Below are positions 43,610 through 54,670 of a stretch of DNA of 64,000 bases, piece by piece. A program made the position numbers and the translations under genes. The notes below the pieces were generated by a model. It did no database searches and was not told the origin of the DNA. It saw only the letters and a program-made list of their open reading frames with translations. The DNA lies in NCBI GenBank assembly GCA_029204225.1, contig CM055103.1:51713977-51777976 (forward strand), given 5' to 3'. Position 1 is the stretch's first letter. Each line of letters starts with the position of its first letter. The DNA comes from Diphasiastrum complanatum (lineage: Eukaryota; Streptophyta; Lycopodiopsida; Lycopodiales; Lycopodiaceae).

Positions 43610-44279
43610 GAAAATACAAATTAAACAAGGGGACTATGTGCTTCTGTATAATAACAGACACATGTTGTTTCCTGAAAAATTACATACCAATGGATGGGAC
43701 CATATAAAGTTATAGAAGTTTTTAATAATGGATGACTTCAGTAGCTGATCTCCAAGGTACTTGACACTCGAGTAAATGGTTCAAGGTGAAGTGCTACTAT
43801 GACTAATGTCCGATACATCAGTTTTTGAAGGCCATCATTTTTTGACCAATTATTATTATTTTAATTATTTTTTTTTTACCAAAGTTTACATTTTTTTGTG
43901 AAAATGCTGAAGCATGCTGCAATTGTTTATTGCAAAAAAGCGAGACCTTTGTGCATATTTTGTGAAAAACTCGACACTATATTGGAATATGGTGTATTTA
44001 GTGAGTTCACCAATACGGAAATTGTGACACTTACCTTCGCATTTTTTGGGATTTTACCTTTTGACACCTTCGCATTTTTTGCATTTTATTGAAGTAGGAA
44101 ATAAGCTTACCAAGCAAAGCATTCTTGCATTTTGTTTATTTATTTATTTTTGTTTTTTGGACTAGACACTTATTATTTAGTATGTACCTTCAAAATGAAG
44201 GACACACTTTTATTTAATAGTAGTCCAATCCACCGAAATATCATGAATACGCCTAAAACCTTAAACACTTCAGTTGTTG
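43610..44279 (+). other. Gypsy D integrase tail and spacer
   Basis: Reads briefly as the end of integrase (L-N-K-G-T-M-C-F around 43,620) and then T-rich sequence with no lasting frame. It separates pol from the extra ORFs. Confidence 0.4.
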
Positions 44280-46020
44280 TCGCTACCATTTTCCATCACT
44301 CTTGCTCTCTGAAATTGCGAATTGTTGCGATGAAGCTCTTGTCTGCCATCGCTCGTTTACATTTGCAAGCACTATGGCAATTGTATTCAAGAAACACCCA
44401 AAGCCAGTGTTACCAATCTTACAACCACTAGCTGTTTCGTGCGCAAATTGAAGGTCTTCTTCAATCCAATCCATCAGTTATTCTTACTGATCTTTGTTAT
44501 GAGCTGATCCGCAACTTGGGCGAAATAGAGGAGGGACATATTTCCACAACTGTCTGCAATCAAGAGATTATAATCACAGAGGGGTTTTACTGTCATGCCT
44601 TAGGATTGCCTATGGACAGCAGTATGCCAGTTACCAAACCAGATTTCATTGCGGAGAGTGGAGTCTTTCAAGAAGGAGCTTATCTTAAGAACGAGGATAC
44701 AAACTTTCTTACATTAGAGACCCCAATCTCAAGAGTTTCATTCGATTTACTCTTGCTTCTATCTCTCTACCGGAGCAAGAGTACAAAATTTCAAATACCA
44801 ATATGGGATACATGTTGAGAGCCTTAAATGGAGAGCAGATTGCCTTTGGACAGATTGCTTTTAAGCAATTCTGTAAATTAATAAAAGTAAATTAGTTCTC
44901 CAGACTGGGTCAGCAAATGGGCATCTTATGCATGCATGCAGGTGTGCTGACAGTGCAGGAGGATATCAGGATTGCACCAGTATTACTAGGGCTAGCGCCA
45001 TCAATTGAGGCGGAATCCCAAATGCAGACATCAAAGGCAACCACCGCAGCAGCCACAACATCATCATCAAGTCAAGGGAGCTCGGTGAGGATGTCTTCAC
45101 CATCATCCCAGTATACACCATTGACTAGCCCAGAAGGAAATAAGGACATGGAAGAAGAGGCAGAGAACATTGCTGATCAAGAGCAAAATCAGGCTGAAAT
45201 ACCACAAGAACCAGAACCACAAGGAGCTGAGCAGGAAAGAGACAGAACTGGAAGAAACAAAAGGAAGGCAGGATGCCACACTTGAAGTGTTGGAAGAGAT
45301 GCAGGAGCAGTCCAACACTTTAAAAAATGAGAACATCCTTCTCAAACAACAACTTCGGACCCTGCAGGCTTCCTTGCAGGAAGAAAGACGAGCACAAGCC
45401 ACTCTTCAAAGTAGCAATGCTGAACTGAGCAATGAACTCAGTAGTGCTCAGGACTCAATTGTCCAACTGCAAAATTCTGCAAAGATGCTAGAGAAAGACA
45501 ATCAGATATACAAAAAACAGGCCGAACATGCAATACTCCAGCGAATTAGCACCGAAGTCACACTTGATGCCTGTGTATCTCATGGCAGGTACCGAATTGA
45601 TCCAGTAGCATGGAAGGGGATGCAGGAGCGGATGATCCAGACCTTCCCGATGCAATATCTACAGCTGCAGATGATTGCCTATGAGAAGCTGAAGGATGAT
45701 CTAGAAGAGGCCAGATTCCAATCAGGCCAAATGCAGATCTCTGATGCGGAAGAACCTGGACAAGGACAAGATCAGGAGAGGCAAACAGATGAACTAGCAT
45801 TAGTAATGTCATAAAAGGCCATCCAAACAATATCAGCTGCAGCCAAGTCCAAAAAAATCAAGAAACACAGACTGAAATCATGGAGGCTGCAGAGGTAAAA
45901 GCTGTCGAAGACCAACCTGGGGCGTTAAGCATCATTCCATACCAAGCACAGGCGTTACCAAGTGCAGTAGTTACGAAGAAAAACAAGATTGTCTACTCAC
46001 TACTAAGGTCATAATTTCAG
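44280..46020 (+). pseudogene. Gypsy D extra ORF 1 after pol, with coiled coil
   Basis: Consecutive plus frames with few breaks code for a protein not part of standard gypsy pol. First part (44,280-44,820, one stop at 44,429): E-L-I-R-N-L-G-E-I-E-E-G-H-I and F-Y-C-H-A-L-G-L-P. Second (44,780-45,285): N-M-G-Y-M-L-R-A-L-N-G-E-Q-I-A-F, then a T/S-rich linker and an acidic E/Q-rich stretch. Third (45,170-45,814): 214 codons dominated by a heptad-like coiled coil (L-E-E-M-Q-E-Q...L-K-N-E-N-I-L-L-K-Q-Q-L), ending acidic. Tat and Athila relatives carry an additional ORF here, sometimes called env-like, but I see no signal peptide or transmembrane helix, so a structural or chromatin-related role is as likely. 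It is less decayed than pol. Confidence 0.65.
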
Positions 46021-46236
46021 ACATTTCATCAGGAATTAACAGTTTTTATTCCACCTTTTTGTAGTCCAAAACTCCAATGGAGCGTGGATTACCTTTTTTT
46101 ACCTAAACTTTTTGGTTACACAAAGGAATAATGGGAAAACCCTTGGACCTTTTCTAGCATAAATACTTTATGGTCTAGACTAACTGTACATCAAAAAGGA
46201 ATCCTCGCCCTTGCCATTGTTCAGAACAAGTTCAAT

Positions 46237-46938
46237 GTGCAAACTAACTATATTCATGTGATCGTAGGGTCCTTGTATATATACATCTTAGAATACCTAA
46301 GGAAATTTGAGAATAGTATTTTTCCAGCATTGGATGAGTACCTAAATAAGTTAGAATCAATTAACATTTTTGATGTGAAAGAAGTTGTTACTAGCTCTAA
46401 ATCTGTTTCTTCTCGAGTTACTCACCAATTATTATTCCCTGATCTGTGGGAAATCTACACGGATTGGGAAGCTAACTACTCTCGTTATTTGGAGGAAGTA
46501 AAAACAAATAATATACTTTGCTCCACTAACCCAATAACTAGACCATACTACACTTACAGCCATGTAAATATTGCTTCGCTCATTTCTTATGCGCTCCTAT
46601 CTGTTCAACAACTGTATATTAAAGCAAAATTTCCCAAATATACATATGTTGCACTTTCACTAACTGTCCCTTATGTCGAGATGTCTGAAATCCTAACCGA
46701 GGATAGTTGGTATACACATCTTGTAAATAATACATTAATTGATAACCCCCTTGCACCAATCGGCAATCAAGGAATGGGTGGTTATCCAAATTTATCATTT
46801 TAAGATAACCAGAAGAATAACTATTTCCTGGCAACAAAAGGGCTGACATTGGAGCAGGAAAATGAAGAGAATGAAGCCCGAGCCAAGAAATTTTTCCACA
46901 GCAAGCCAGCTAGCCGAAAGCGACAAAGAAGGATGTAA
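46237..46938 (+). pseudogene. Gypsy D extra ORF 2 with basic C terminus
   Basis: A 188-codon open frame (E-Y-L-R-K-F-E-N-S-I-F-P-A-L-D-E-Y, F-P-D-L-W-E-I-Y-T-D-W-E-A-N, Y-T-Y-V-A-L-S-L-T-V-P) ends at one TAA (46,801). It continues in the same frame with L-E-Q-E-N-E-E-N-E-A-R-A-K-K and closes with K-P-A-S-R-K-R-Q-R-R-M, a likely nuclear-localisation-type basic tail. I do not recognise the fold. It ends about 40 bp before the 3' LTR and may be the C-terminal part of extra ORF 1. Confidence 0.6.
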
Positions 46939-46968
46939 ATCAGATTCTTGGCGAGCCGCTGCACAGTT

Positions 46969-46981
46969 GAGGAAGGGGATA
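46969..46981 (+). promoter_or_regulatory. Polypurine tract of gypsy D
   Basis: GAGGAAGGGGATA directly precedes the 3' LTR (TGTGGAG at 46,982). It is the expected plus-strand primer for reverse transcription. Confidence 0.8.
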
Positions 46982-47996
46982 TGTGGAGACTTATGATTTC
47001 ACATTATCCAAGTTATGTCATATATTGTAAACATTTTCAATTTCCATATACGTAAAATGTGCTATAGTGCCTAAATACATGCAAAGGCCTATTTCGCACT
47101 TTGTAAATTCATATTTAAGTAGAAGTTGTGACGTTCTAAAGAGACGCAATAGAAGTCCAGAACCGACATTTAACGGTTCGTAAACGACATTGAGACTGGT
47201 GATCGTTCCTATAAGGTCGACACTTTGTGCCATTGTACTGACGCATTTCTACGTAGAGTTGAGTATCAATAGAGAGAAGAGCGAGTTCCTATAGCTTGAG
47301 CATTCTTTTCCTTCTGCTATCTTTCACAGAATTACTTCTTATCATATGTGTGAACACACTTTGTATGATCTGTGGATGATTGTGATATTGTTCTGTTTGC
47401 GTCACACACATTTTTTATATTATACTGAATTTCAGCTACTCTAACATGGATTTTCAGGTGACACCAGCAAGTAACAATTCTGACTAATGTGTGCAAGGTA
47501 TTAGCCGAAGCTGTTAAGCATCATTTCTCAGCAGACCTTCTTTCATTTCTGAATGAGCTATGTGTTCAGATAACGGGATTGTTTGAGGCTCTGTTTTGCT
47601 TGCTTTCTGCGATAAAGACTAATTCTCTGTGTTTGATTAAGAAGAATACTTAGCTAATGTGATTCTGCTTACTGAATCTAATTGCTAGTTGCTGTCAGTT
47701 CTGACTGTTTCCTTGATGCCTAAAGAGCCTAAAAGATAAAGTCATCCTTATATTTACATACCTTGACCAAACATTTCATCATTGATATTCCTGGATGCCA
47801 ATTTACCCAAATATCTTTGGATAACCAGTTATGTCGCTGTAGTATTCATTGTGAATTTTATACATACCAGTTTGTTTACCGTCATATATTTACCATGCAA
47901 ACGATGAGATTAATCTCTCTCTTGGGGAATGATCAAACCTTTTATACTACATAATTAATCATTTTTGTGAAAATCTATAACGGATAGGCCACCACA
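46982..47996 (+). repeat. Gypsy D 3' LTR
   Basis: 1,015 bp, matching 36,086-37,099 along its length with scattered differences, ending CCACCACA. The 5-bp target repeat AGCTT follows at 47,997-48,001. Confidence 0.95.
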
Positions 47997-49090
47997 AGCT
48001 TCTTTCGAATTATCAGGAATATGTGCATAAGTTGCACAGCCAAAGATTATGACGTGAGACAGGTTGGGCTTTCCACCCCACCATAGCTCATGTGGTGTTG
48101 TGTGAGAAACACCAGACTTGCATGTTCAGTTTTGGATGTATGCGGCTGTAGCTACTACTTCAGCCCACAGTGCCCTTGGAGCTTTCGAGTAGGCCATCAT
48201 GCATCTGGCTGCTTCTATTAGGGTAATGTTCTTTAGTTCAGCAACACCATTGTGCTGCGGTGTATAGGCTGCAGTTCTTCTATGAATGATGCCACGATCA
48301 TTGCAGAAGTCAGTAAAGCAATTCGAGATGTATTTGCCACCTCGATCTGTTCTGATATGCTTCACTTTGCTACTTGTGCATCTTTCTGTCCAATTCACAT
48401 ATTCTGTGAATTTATCGAGTTCTTCAGATTTATTCGGAATGAAATACACTATGGTAAAATTTGCTATAATCATCAATGAAGGTTATGTAATACTTTGAAC
48501 CTCCTACTGAGATCACGTTGAATGGTCTACAGATGTCAGAGTGCACTAGCTCCAGAATCTTTTTCTTTCTGTAGGAATCTTTGATGAATGGTGTGTGTGA
48601 CATCTTGTCCTTCAAACATGCATCACAGGTGGTCGAACTGGTTGCATTCGAGATGCTGACCCCTATTATCGCTCCATGATGGCTTGCTTGGTAAAGTGCC
48701 ATTGAGTTGATGTGGTAGAGTCTTCTATGCCACAGAGTGTCTGGCGAGTTGTCATGAGTCTGATGCACCTGATCTGCAGGTAGGTGTACCTTCAGATGAT
48801 ATAGGTTCCCTTTTTCTGCCTTGAGCGATGAGAGTACTGGTATTGGCATCAATCACGTTGCATGCTTTGTCAAAAAACGTCACACGCATCCCTGCATCCG
48901 CTATTCTTGCTACAGAGAGCAAGTCTTGTTGCAGAGTAGGCACAAATATAACGTCTTCGAGTCGTCTGTCTCCGCCATTGGTGTTGAGCCAAAGTGAACC
49001 AATACCGTTCACTTGATGTCTAGATCCATTTCCAAGAACTATGAATCTTGAGGGATCTGCACTTTTGAAATCAGACATGATTCATCTTGA
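47997..49090 (-). pseudogene. Copia B integrase and pre-integrase (5' half of split element)
   Basis: Minus-strand frames continue copia B beyond gypsy D: pre-integrase start (49,078-48,752: G-N-G-S-R-H-Q-V-N-G-I-G), zinc module and first catalytic Asp (48,852-48,430: L-Y-H-I-N-S-M-A, C-D-A-C-L-K-D-K, L-V-H-S-D-I-C-R-P), integrase core (48,476-48,126: I-R-T-D-R-G-G-K-Y-I-S, T-P-Q-H-N-G-V-A-E). Homology to copia A ends at 49,090, the same base pair as in copia A, where CACTA-2 coding sequence begins. Confidence 0.9.
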
Positions 49091-49739
49091 TGTCATGAAG
49101 TGTTGAGATTTGAGTCGTGACCTCCTGTTGAGATTTGACGTATCATTTCGACATCATTTCGAGTTTGGATGAGTGGTTCAGGTTCTTCCAAAACGTCGCC
49201 AAAATCGGGTGGTGGTTTGTCGTGTATATCTAGTTCAACAATATATTTTCCTTCAAACACGTGTCGTTTTCTTGCATTAAGTTGGATTACATACCACTAT
49301 CTTGGGTCTATTCGATCTGGATGGAATATAATCTGCCAAAGAATAAAAAAAATTAAGTTAGTATTATAAGATTGATACATAAATAATTGGATTGTGAATA
49401 TTAATGACATTGAAATTTTAGAGTCTCACTTGTTCACAATGTCGTGGCAACTAATGTGTCATGAGAGTCCATCGATATACATTTTGTTGAGTCGATCTGA
49501 AAAAACTTTGAGTTATCATTTCTAATCATGGCGTTGCTTCCACGATAAATGACCTTAAACCATTTTACGTCAAAAATAAAGTATTTGCCGTTAGTCTCGT
49601 AATCGACTTCATATATATGTTGCAATGTGCCAACATAGTCTAGGTCACCCGAAATGACATTAGGGTCTCTCGCACTAGAACGACTCTCTTGTTGAAAGTT
49701 GGTCATTATACCACTCATATGTACGTTGCTTGTTGTCAA
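49091..49739 (-). pseudogene. CACTA-2 DUF4216 segment and C-terminal tail
   Basis: Frame 49,739-49,434 has D-L-D-Y-V-G-T-L-Q-H-I-Y-E-V-D-Y and I-F-D-V-K-W-F-K-V-I, the DUF4216 pattern of CACTA transposase C termini. A further exon (49,331-49,093) reads K-R-H-V-F-E-G-K-Y-I-V-E-L-D-I-H-D and ends at a TGA a few bases from the copia B junction. Confidence 0.75.
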
Positions 49740-50076
49740 CTCTCAACACGGTAATGGGTCCATATGCCCACATGGCAGTGTATGATGTATACTAAAACAC
49801 AAAAAATAAACAAATGTGTGTAATTAGAAATACTATTCATATATTGAGTAGTACAAAAACAAAACTTTACATAAACAATATTACACTAACCTTCCATCCA
49901 CATCCGTGAGCAAATTCCCATTCTAATTCAGTCACTTCTTTTCCGTTTTCGGATGCTTTTAGCATCGTATCAAAAAACCCATTCATGAGAGCATTTTGAA
50001 GGTAAAGGCTCCAAAGGTTCGTCGTTCTCCAACGCCCTTCTTCTTCTTCAATTGATATTTCTTCTTCGTTTCAATG

Positions 50077-50619
50077 TTATGTTTCTTCCATTTTGGCTTC
50101 TTCATACCTTGAAATCCACTTTTCCATTTGTCCCCAATTATATAATATGAATGTGTCAATTTTATCTTTTAATTGAGGTGAAAGTCTTTTTTGCACACCA
50201 TTTCCTTGTGGTACTTCACCCTTAACACGTTCATCTTCTTCTTCACACCACATCTTTGGACTTGCAGGATGCAATTGTGAGATTATTTCGGTGATATAAA
50301 ACAAACATTCTTGTACAAGCCAACTTTCTGCAATGCTACCTTCTGGCCTTGCCTTTTGTCTCACAAAGCCCTTCAAAACTTTCATAAAGCACTCAAAGTA
50401 GAACATCCATCTCGTGTGCACAGGTCCTGCAATTGATACTTCTTCGACCAAATGCACTAGAAGATGAACTTGTATATCCAAAAAGGAAGTTGAAAAATCT
50501 CTTTCCAACAAACATACCATTTCAATCATTTGGATTTTCATGGAATCCAATTGACTATTTTTTATTTCTTTTGAGAAAATCCACCTGCAAGATTGATAGT
50601 AAATTAGGTTGTTTAACAC
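50077..50619 (-). CDS. CACTA-2 DUF4218 segment
   Basis: A 180-codon open minus frame with F-L-D-I-Q-V-H-L-L-V-H-L-V-E-E, G-P-V-H-T-R-W-M-F-Y-F-E, G-F-V-R-Q-K-A-R-P-E-G-S-I-A-E-S. These match the DUF4218 domain found after TNP2 in plant CACTA transposases. The frame has no internal stop and is the best preserved exon of CACTA-2. Confidence 0.85.
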   Translation of the reverse strand: MLNNLIYYQSCRWIFSKEIKNSQLDSMKIQMIEMVCLLERDFSTSFLDIQVHLLVHLVEEVSIAGPVHTRWMFYFECFMKVLKGFVRQKARPEGSIAESWLVQECLFYITEIISQLHPASPKMWCEEEDERVKGEVPQGNGVQKRLSPQLKDKIDTFILYNWGQMEKWISRYEEAKMEET

Positions 50620-50639
50620 ATAAAAAGTTTTGAAATATC

Positions 50640-52667
50640 ACATATTTATACAAGTGCTTAAAAAAATATACAAACCTAATCATCGATGACGAATTGTAAA
50701 GCGTATTTTGTACGTCATCACTGAAGAGACCTCAAATAGAAAGTGGAAGTATGAATTGCAATATCTTATGCCAATCATGTGATTTCAATCCACTTAATTT
50801 ACCATCTTTGGTAAATGACTTTCATAAAGAATGTGCATAGTCTGTTGGAGTTCTCATTTGTCTTATGACATGTTTAACATATGAGAGTTGCTCTTTTGTA
50901 AGAATCCATGGCACGCTAGGTAGAATCTCATCTCCACCTTCGGTGTATTGAATCCAATAGGGTCTTTTCACATCGGCCGTTTGTAGATCTTTACGAGCTG
51001 CGGAGTTGTCTTTTATGCCAATGATGTGGTTCCATAAGGATTCACCGACGTTTTTGAATATGGGCATAGGATCTAATAGATGGTTTATCAATAAATTCCT
51101 CCAATAGGGTATTTTATGAAAAATAGACAACCGTTTCATACCATCAATGGATTCATTCCATGAAGAATTAACATCGTGATGTTTAAGCCATTCACCATGT
51201 CATTCCGCTACTCCCATGCGTGGGGGTGGTGGTGTAGTTAGAGAATTATCTCCTCGCCCTCTAAAAAATCGCCTATTCAACCTTCAAAAAGGATGATCAG
51301 GTGGCAAGTATTTGCGATGATTTTTGTACACCACTTGTTTTAACATATTTGTGCAATGTCGAGCCTCCAAAAGTGGTCCACAAATATAACATGTGCTGTA
51401 ACCTGACGTGGTTAAACCTGCATAGTTCATAAACCAAATTAAACATAAGCTTAGTTAAATATACTCAAACATCAAACCCTAAAATGGATTAGATTCATTA
51501 TATAGATACTTGAACATTTGCTTAAACCGGGGTGGTCATGCATCGTCCACATTAGAATTCCACGAACAACGAAGTTTTGTTGCTGTAAATGTCTCGAGAT
51601 GTCGTAAGCGTGAATACCATTCCAAAGAATACACAATTCATCAATCAAAGGTGCAAGATACACATCCATGGTCTTAGCCTTGTATTTTTCTGAAACCAAT
51701 AAAGCCAATAACAAGTGTCCCGTTTTAATACTCAACCATGGAGGTATGTTGTAATTAACGAGCACAACTGGCCATGTGGACCAAGTTGATGCTTGAACGC
51801 TAAAAGGATTTACGCCATCCATAGCAAGGCCAAATCTCAAATTATGAGGTTCGTTTTTAAACTCGGGCCATTGGTTTTCAATATGTTTCCATGCCGGTGA
51901 ATCACTTGGTACTCGCATCATCACATCATCCGTAAATCAATTTTGACATGCCAATCCATTAGTTGTGCCAAAGATTCACATCAAAATAAACGTTGTAATC
52001 ATGGAATAATTCAAAAATGTCGTAACACTTTTCGTGGCACTTTATCCCTTGTACGTCATCTCAAAAACGTTAAGTATTACACACTAGACATTGAAGCATT
52101 TTTGAATGCTCAGCTCTATATAGAACATGGTCTTCTGGACATGCATGTATTGTGTCGTAATCCATTCCAAGCACGGTCATCATCTTCGTGCTTCTTTTCG
52201 TGTTTTAGGTATCACATTTTCTTTCGGAAGTATTCGATGCAACAACCTAAAAAAAGAGCAATGTGAGTTGTTAGAAAAAATTAAAAATTAACTTAATATA
52301 AAATATGCTATAAAGTATAATAGTTGTGTTATGCGTTAAGCACCCGAATAAAGATGTCACACTACGATCTCCATTTCTATGTTGCTTGAAGGTTCAGAAT
52401 AAGAATTGACGTAGCTAGTCTCGACATGGATGCTCCAGGATATAAAGGAGTGTCTGCCTCCTTGCGCAATAGAATCTCGTCTTCATCCATCTCAAATTGT
52501 TCGTGATCTCCGTTTTCATTAGAGGATGCATGCATATCATCATTCTCATTTGTTTCAAAGTAAGATTCAAACATGTTGTGCATTGCTTCATCGTGTTGCA
52601 CCTCATCATCATAATCATTAGAATCAAGTTGATTATTCTCTTTTTTAATTTGTGTTTGCCTCTTCAA
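50640..52667 (-). pseudogene. CACTA-2 transposase, TNP2 part
   Basis: The N-terminal exon is D/E-rich and ends with A-D-T-P-L-Y-P-G-A-S, a recurrent CACTA segment. A Cys-rich exon reads I-H-A-C-P-E-D-H-V-L-Y and C-L-V-C. The core has V-P-S-D-S-P-A-W-K-H-I, L-A-M-D-G-V-N-P-F, W-P-V-V-L-V-N-Y-N-I-P-P-W, and D-V-Y-L-A-P-L-I-D-E-L. The next exon (about 51,410-51,275) has T-S-G-Y-S-T-C-Y-I-C-G and K-Y-L-P-P-D-H-P-F. The following one (51,139-50,822) has S-I-F-H-K-I-P-Y-W and L-L-D-P-M-P-I-F-K-N-V. Stops near 52,080 and 51,950 mark decay. The protein would bind the element ends and cut them. Confidence 0.85.
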
Positions 52668-53434
52668 TTTGTTTCATTCTTTGTTTTCTGATGTCTATCA
52701 AAACTTGACGTTGATTGTAATTAAACATGGATGGATCAACTCTGTGGAATGACATTCGATGTATTGGCTACATACATGAAACAAATTTCATAAGTGACAT
52801 ATATAGATTGACGAAGATTATAATAAAAACAATCATATAAAATTAACAAATCTCAATGTCTTCCAAATTCGATGGTTGACCTTCTTCTTTTTGTCCAAAC
52901 CTCCACAAATGATTTCCAACAATGCGTCTTTCACGCATCTTTTGTCCATCACACTTGAGGCATGTGCACCATATTTTATTTTGAAAATAATTTCTCTACG
53001 AGAAACAAAAATCAAGTACATGTCATTTTAGCACAATATTTTAACTTATAATAACAAAAATTTTATGAACAAGAACACATGCATGTTTATTACCTACCTG
53101 GTTAACTTGAGTATTGTCTTCATCGCTAGACTGATCTGAATGTGATTAATCTCGTTGTGATAAACTGCATATATGCACAAGTACAAAACACAAATAATAT
53201 AAAATTACTGTATGATTCTAATGTTTTAATTTTTAGATATACTTATTCTAATACATTGTCGCTTACATGATTTTATGCCAATCTTGGTGCAAGTTCGAGC
53301 TCTACACGCATATCTCTCTATTTTTGTTAATACAGATATGAAAGTCTCACTTTAATATGCATTAATGTTCTATAATTGATTTTCTTTTCTGCTTCATTTC
53401 AATATATTGGGGTTTATTGTAATGTATTGTATTT

Positions 53435-53937
53435 ATGAATGTAATAATCATGTCGGGGTCAAGCAATGGTGAAAGCTCGGGAGACTTTGTAAACAATTTA
53501 TATGAATCATTAACTCCCGAGCAAATAACACAACTGCAAAATATGCTTAGCCAAAATGAAGGTGGTCTCTCACAAGAGGCTGCGGCTCTCGCCCCCACTA
53601 AAGAGTCATCCACAAATCCTTATTATGACGTGGATCCTCAAGGAAATATAATTGCCAATAGAAAAGGAAGGGTGGTTTTGGACCGACTCTATTCTTGATG
53701 CCAACGTCATTTTGGCAACAGATTATTTAGTAAATGGTCCGAACAACCTGCCGCCGATAAACGACAGGTTATTGGTACCTTTCGTGACGAATTCCAACAA
53801 GAAGAGAAATTCGAGGAGAAGGAAATTCATAAGCATATGAGCTTATGGATTAGGCATCGTGTATGGCATGACGAGCTTATAGGGACGGGCAATCCAAGTC
53901 TTCCTGGTGTTCAAGAAGTGATTGGAACCATGTAAAA
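53435..53937 (+). CDS. Coding-looking ORF divergent from CACTA-2 (unrecognised)
   Basis: A plus frame starts M-N-V-I-I-M-S-G-S-S-N-G-E and contains Y-E-S-L-T-P-E-Q-I-T-Q-L-Q-N-M-L and Y-Y-D-V-D-P-Q-G-N-I-I-A-N. After a frame change near 53,700 it continues G-T-F-R-D-E-F-Q-Q-E-E, W-I-R-H-R-V-W-H-D-E-L and G-N-P-S-L-P-G-V-Q-E-V-I to a TAA at about 53,936. Its head-to-head position with the CACTA-2 transposase suggests it may be the second, tnpA-like gene of that element. I see no named domain. Confidence 0.45.
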
Positions 53938-54670
53938 GCGGATGAACGAACACCAGATAAATACAAGATTCAGAAGATGTTGGGGCCTCTAGGATGCATG
54001 GGATAGGCAATCATAGGTTGGGCTCGAGCGGAAAGACGGGACTGCAAACAAGTATGGTAAGTGAACTTACACTACTCTTATAGTTTATCTTGGATTTTAT
54101 ATTTTATTGTCTCTCTACTAATAGGAAAGCAAGACTTGATGGTGTTCTTTACATTCCTTCACTTTCAAAGAATTTGCTAAGCATTGGTCAAATGATAGAG
54201 AAAGGATACATGGTAAAGTTTGGTGGTGATGCTCATTACAAAGGAAGAAATCTTGGTTGCTAGGGGCAATAGACAAGGTAGACTTTTCAAGCTTGATGCT
54301 TTTGTTATGGCTAACAAAAGGATGGAATGGAAAAGGAGATTCGTCTCAACTTTTCAAAGTTCCCTTTTAGCATCAATAAGATTGGTGGATCTTATGCAAA
54401 GTCTAACAAGCTTCCTTATGCTATCTAGGTCAAGATCTAATATGCTTCTTGGAGATGTTTATCTTTGTGCTAACTTGGCTAGTCTTGAGGATAATGATGG
54501 TGTTTCAATGGTTCTTCATGGCAAGTGCAAGCATGCAAAAGGTAAGGCAAGAGCTAACTTCATCAATGGAGGTGCAGGTTCTTCCTTGGAAAAAAAGTTG
54601 TTAATGATTTCTTTGATCATATGGAAAAAGATGTTGCTAGGTGAATGCATGAAGGAGATGGTTCTTCTAC

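Larger units (their letters stand above)
36086..47996 (+). mobile_element. Gypsy D: complete nested Ty3/gypsy element (Tat/Athila-like)
   Basis: This 11.9-kb element has two about 1,014-bp LTRs starting TGTGGAGACTT and ending CCACCACA or CTACCACA. It is flanked by the 5-bp target duplication AGCTT (36,081-36,085 and 47,997-48,001). The primer site fits tRNA-Asp, as in Tat/Athila elements. Internal order is gag, protease, RT, RNase H, integrase, then about 3.4 kb with extra ORFs before a polypurine tract. It sits inside the integrase of copia B, so it is younger. Pol has many stops, so it cannot move by itself. Confidence 0.95.
49091..53030 (-). mobile_element. CACTA-2: CACTA (En/Spm) transposon coding region
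   Basis: Exon-like minus frames cover most of a TNP2-type transposase in order: acidic N-terminal segment (52,667-52,377), Cys-rich segment (near 52,170-52,090), TNP2 core (51,924-51,270), middle part (51,139-50,640), DUF4218 (50,619-50,077), a short unnamed block (49,991-49,899), DUF4216 (49,739-49,434), and a C-terminal tail (49,331-49,091). The terminal inverted repeats are not in view. Its 3' side ends at copia B. It is a close relative of CACTA-1. Confidence 0.85.

Noticed and set aside
44280-46938. Envelope protein of an endogenous retrovirus-like element
   Set aside because: No signal peptide, membrane helix or cysteine pattern is visible. The coiled coil and basic tail alone do not support an envelope.
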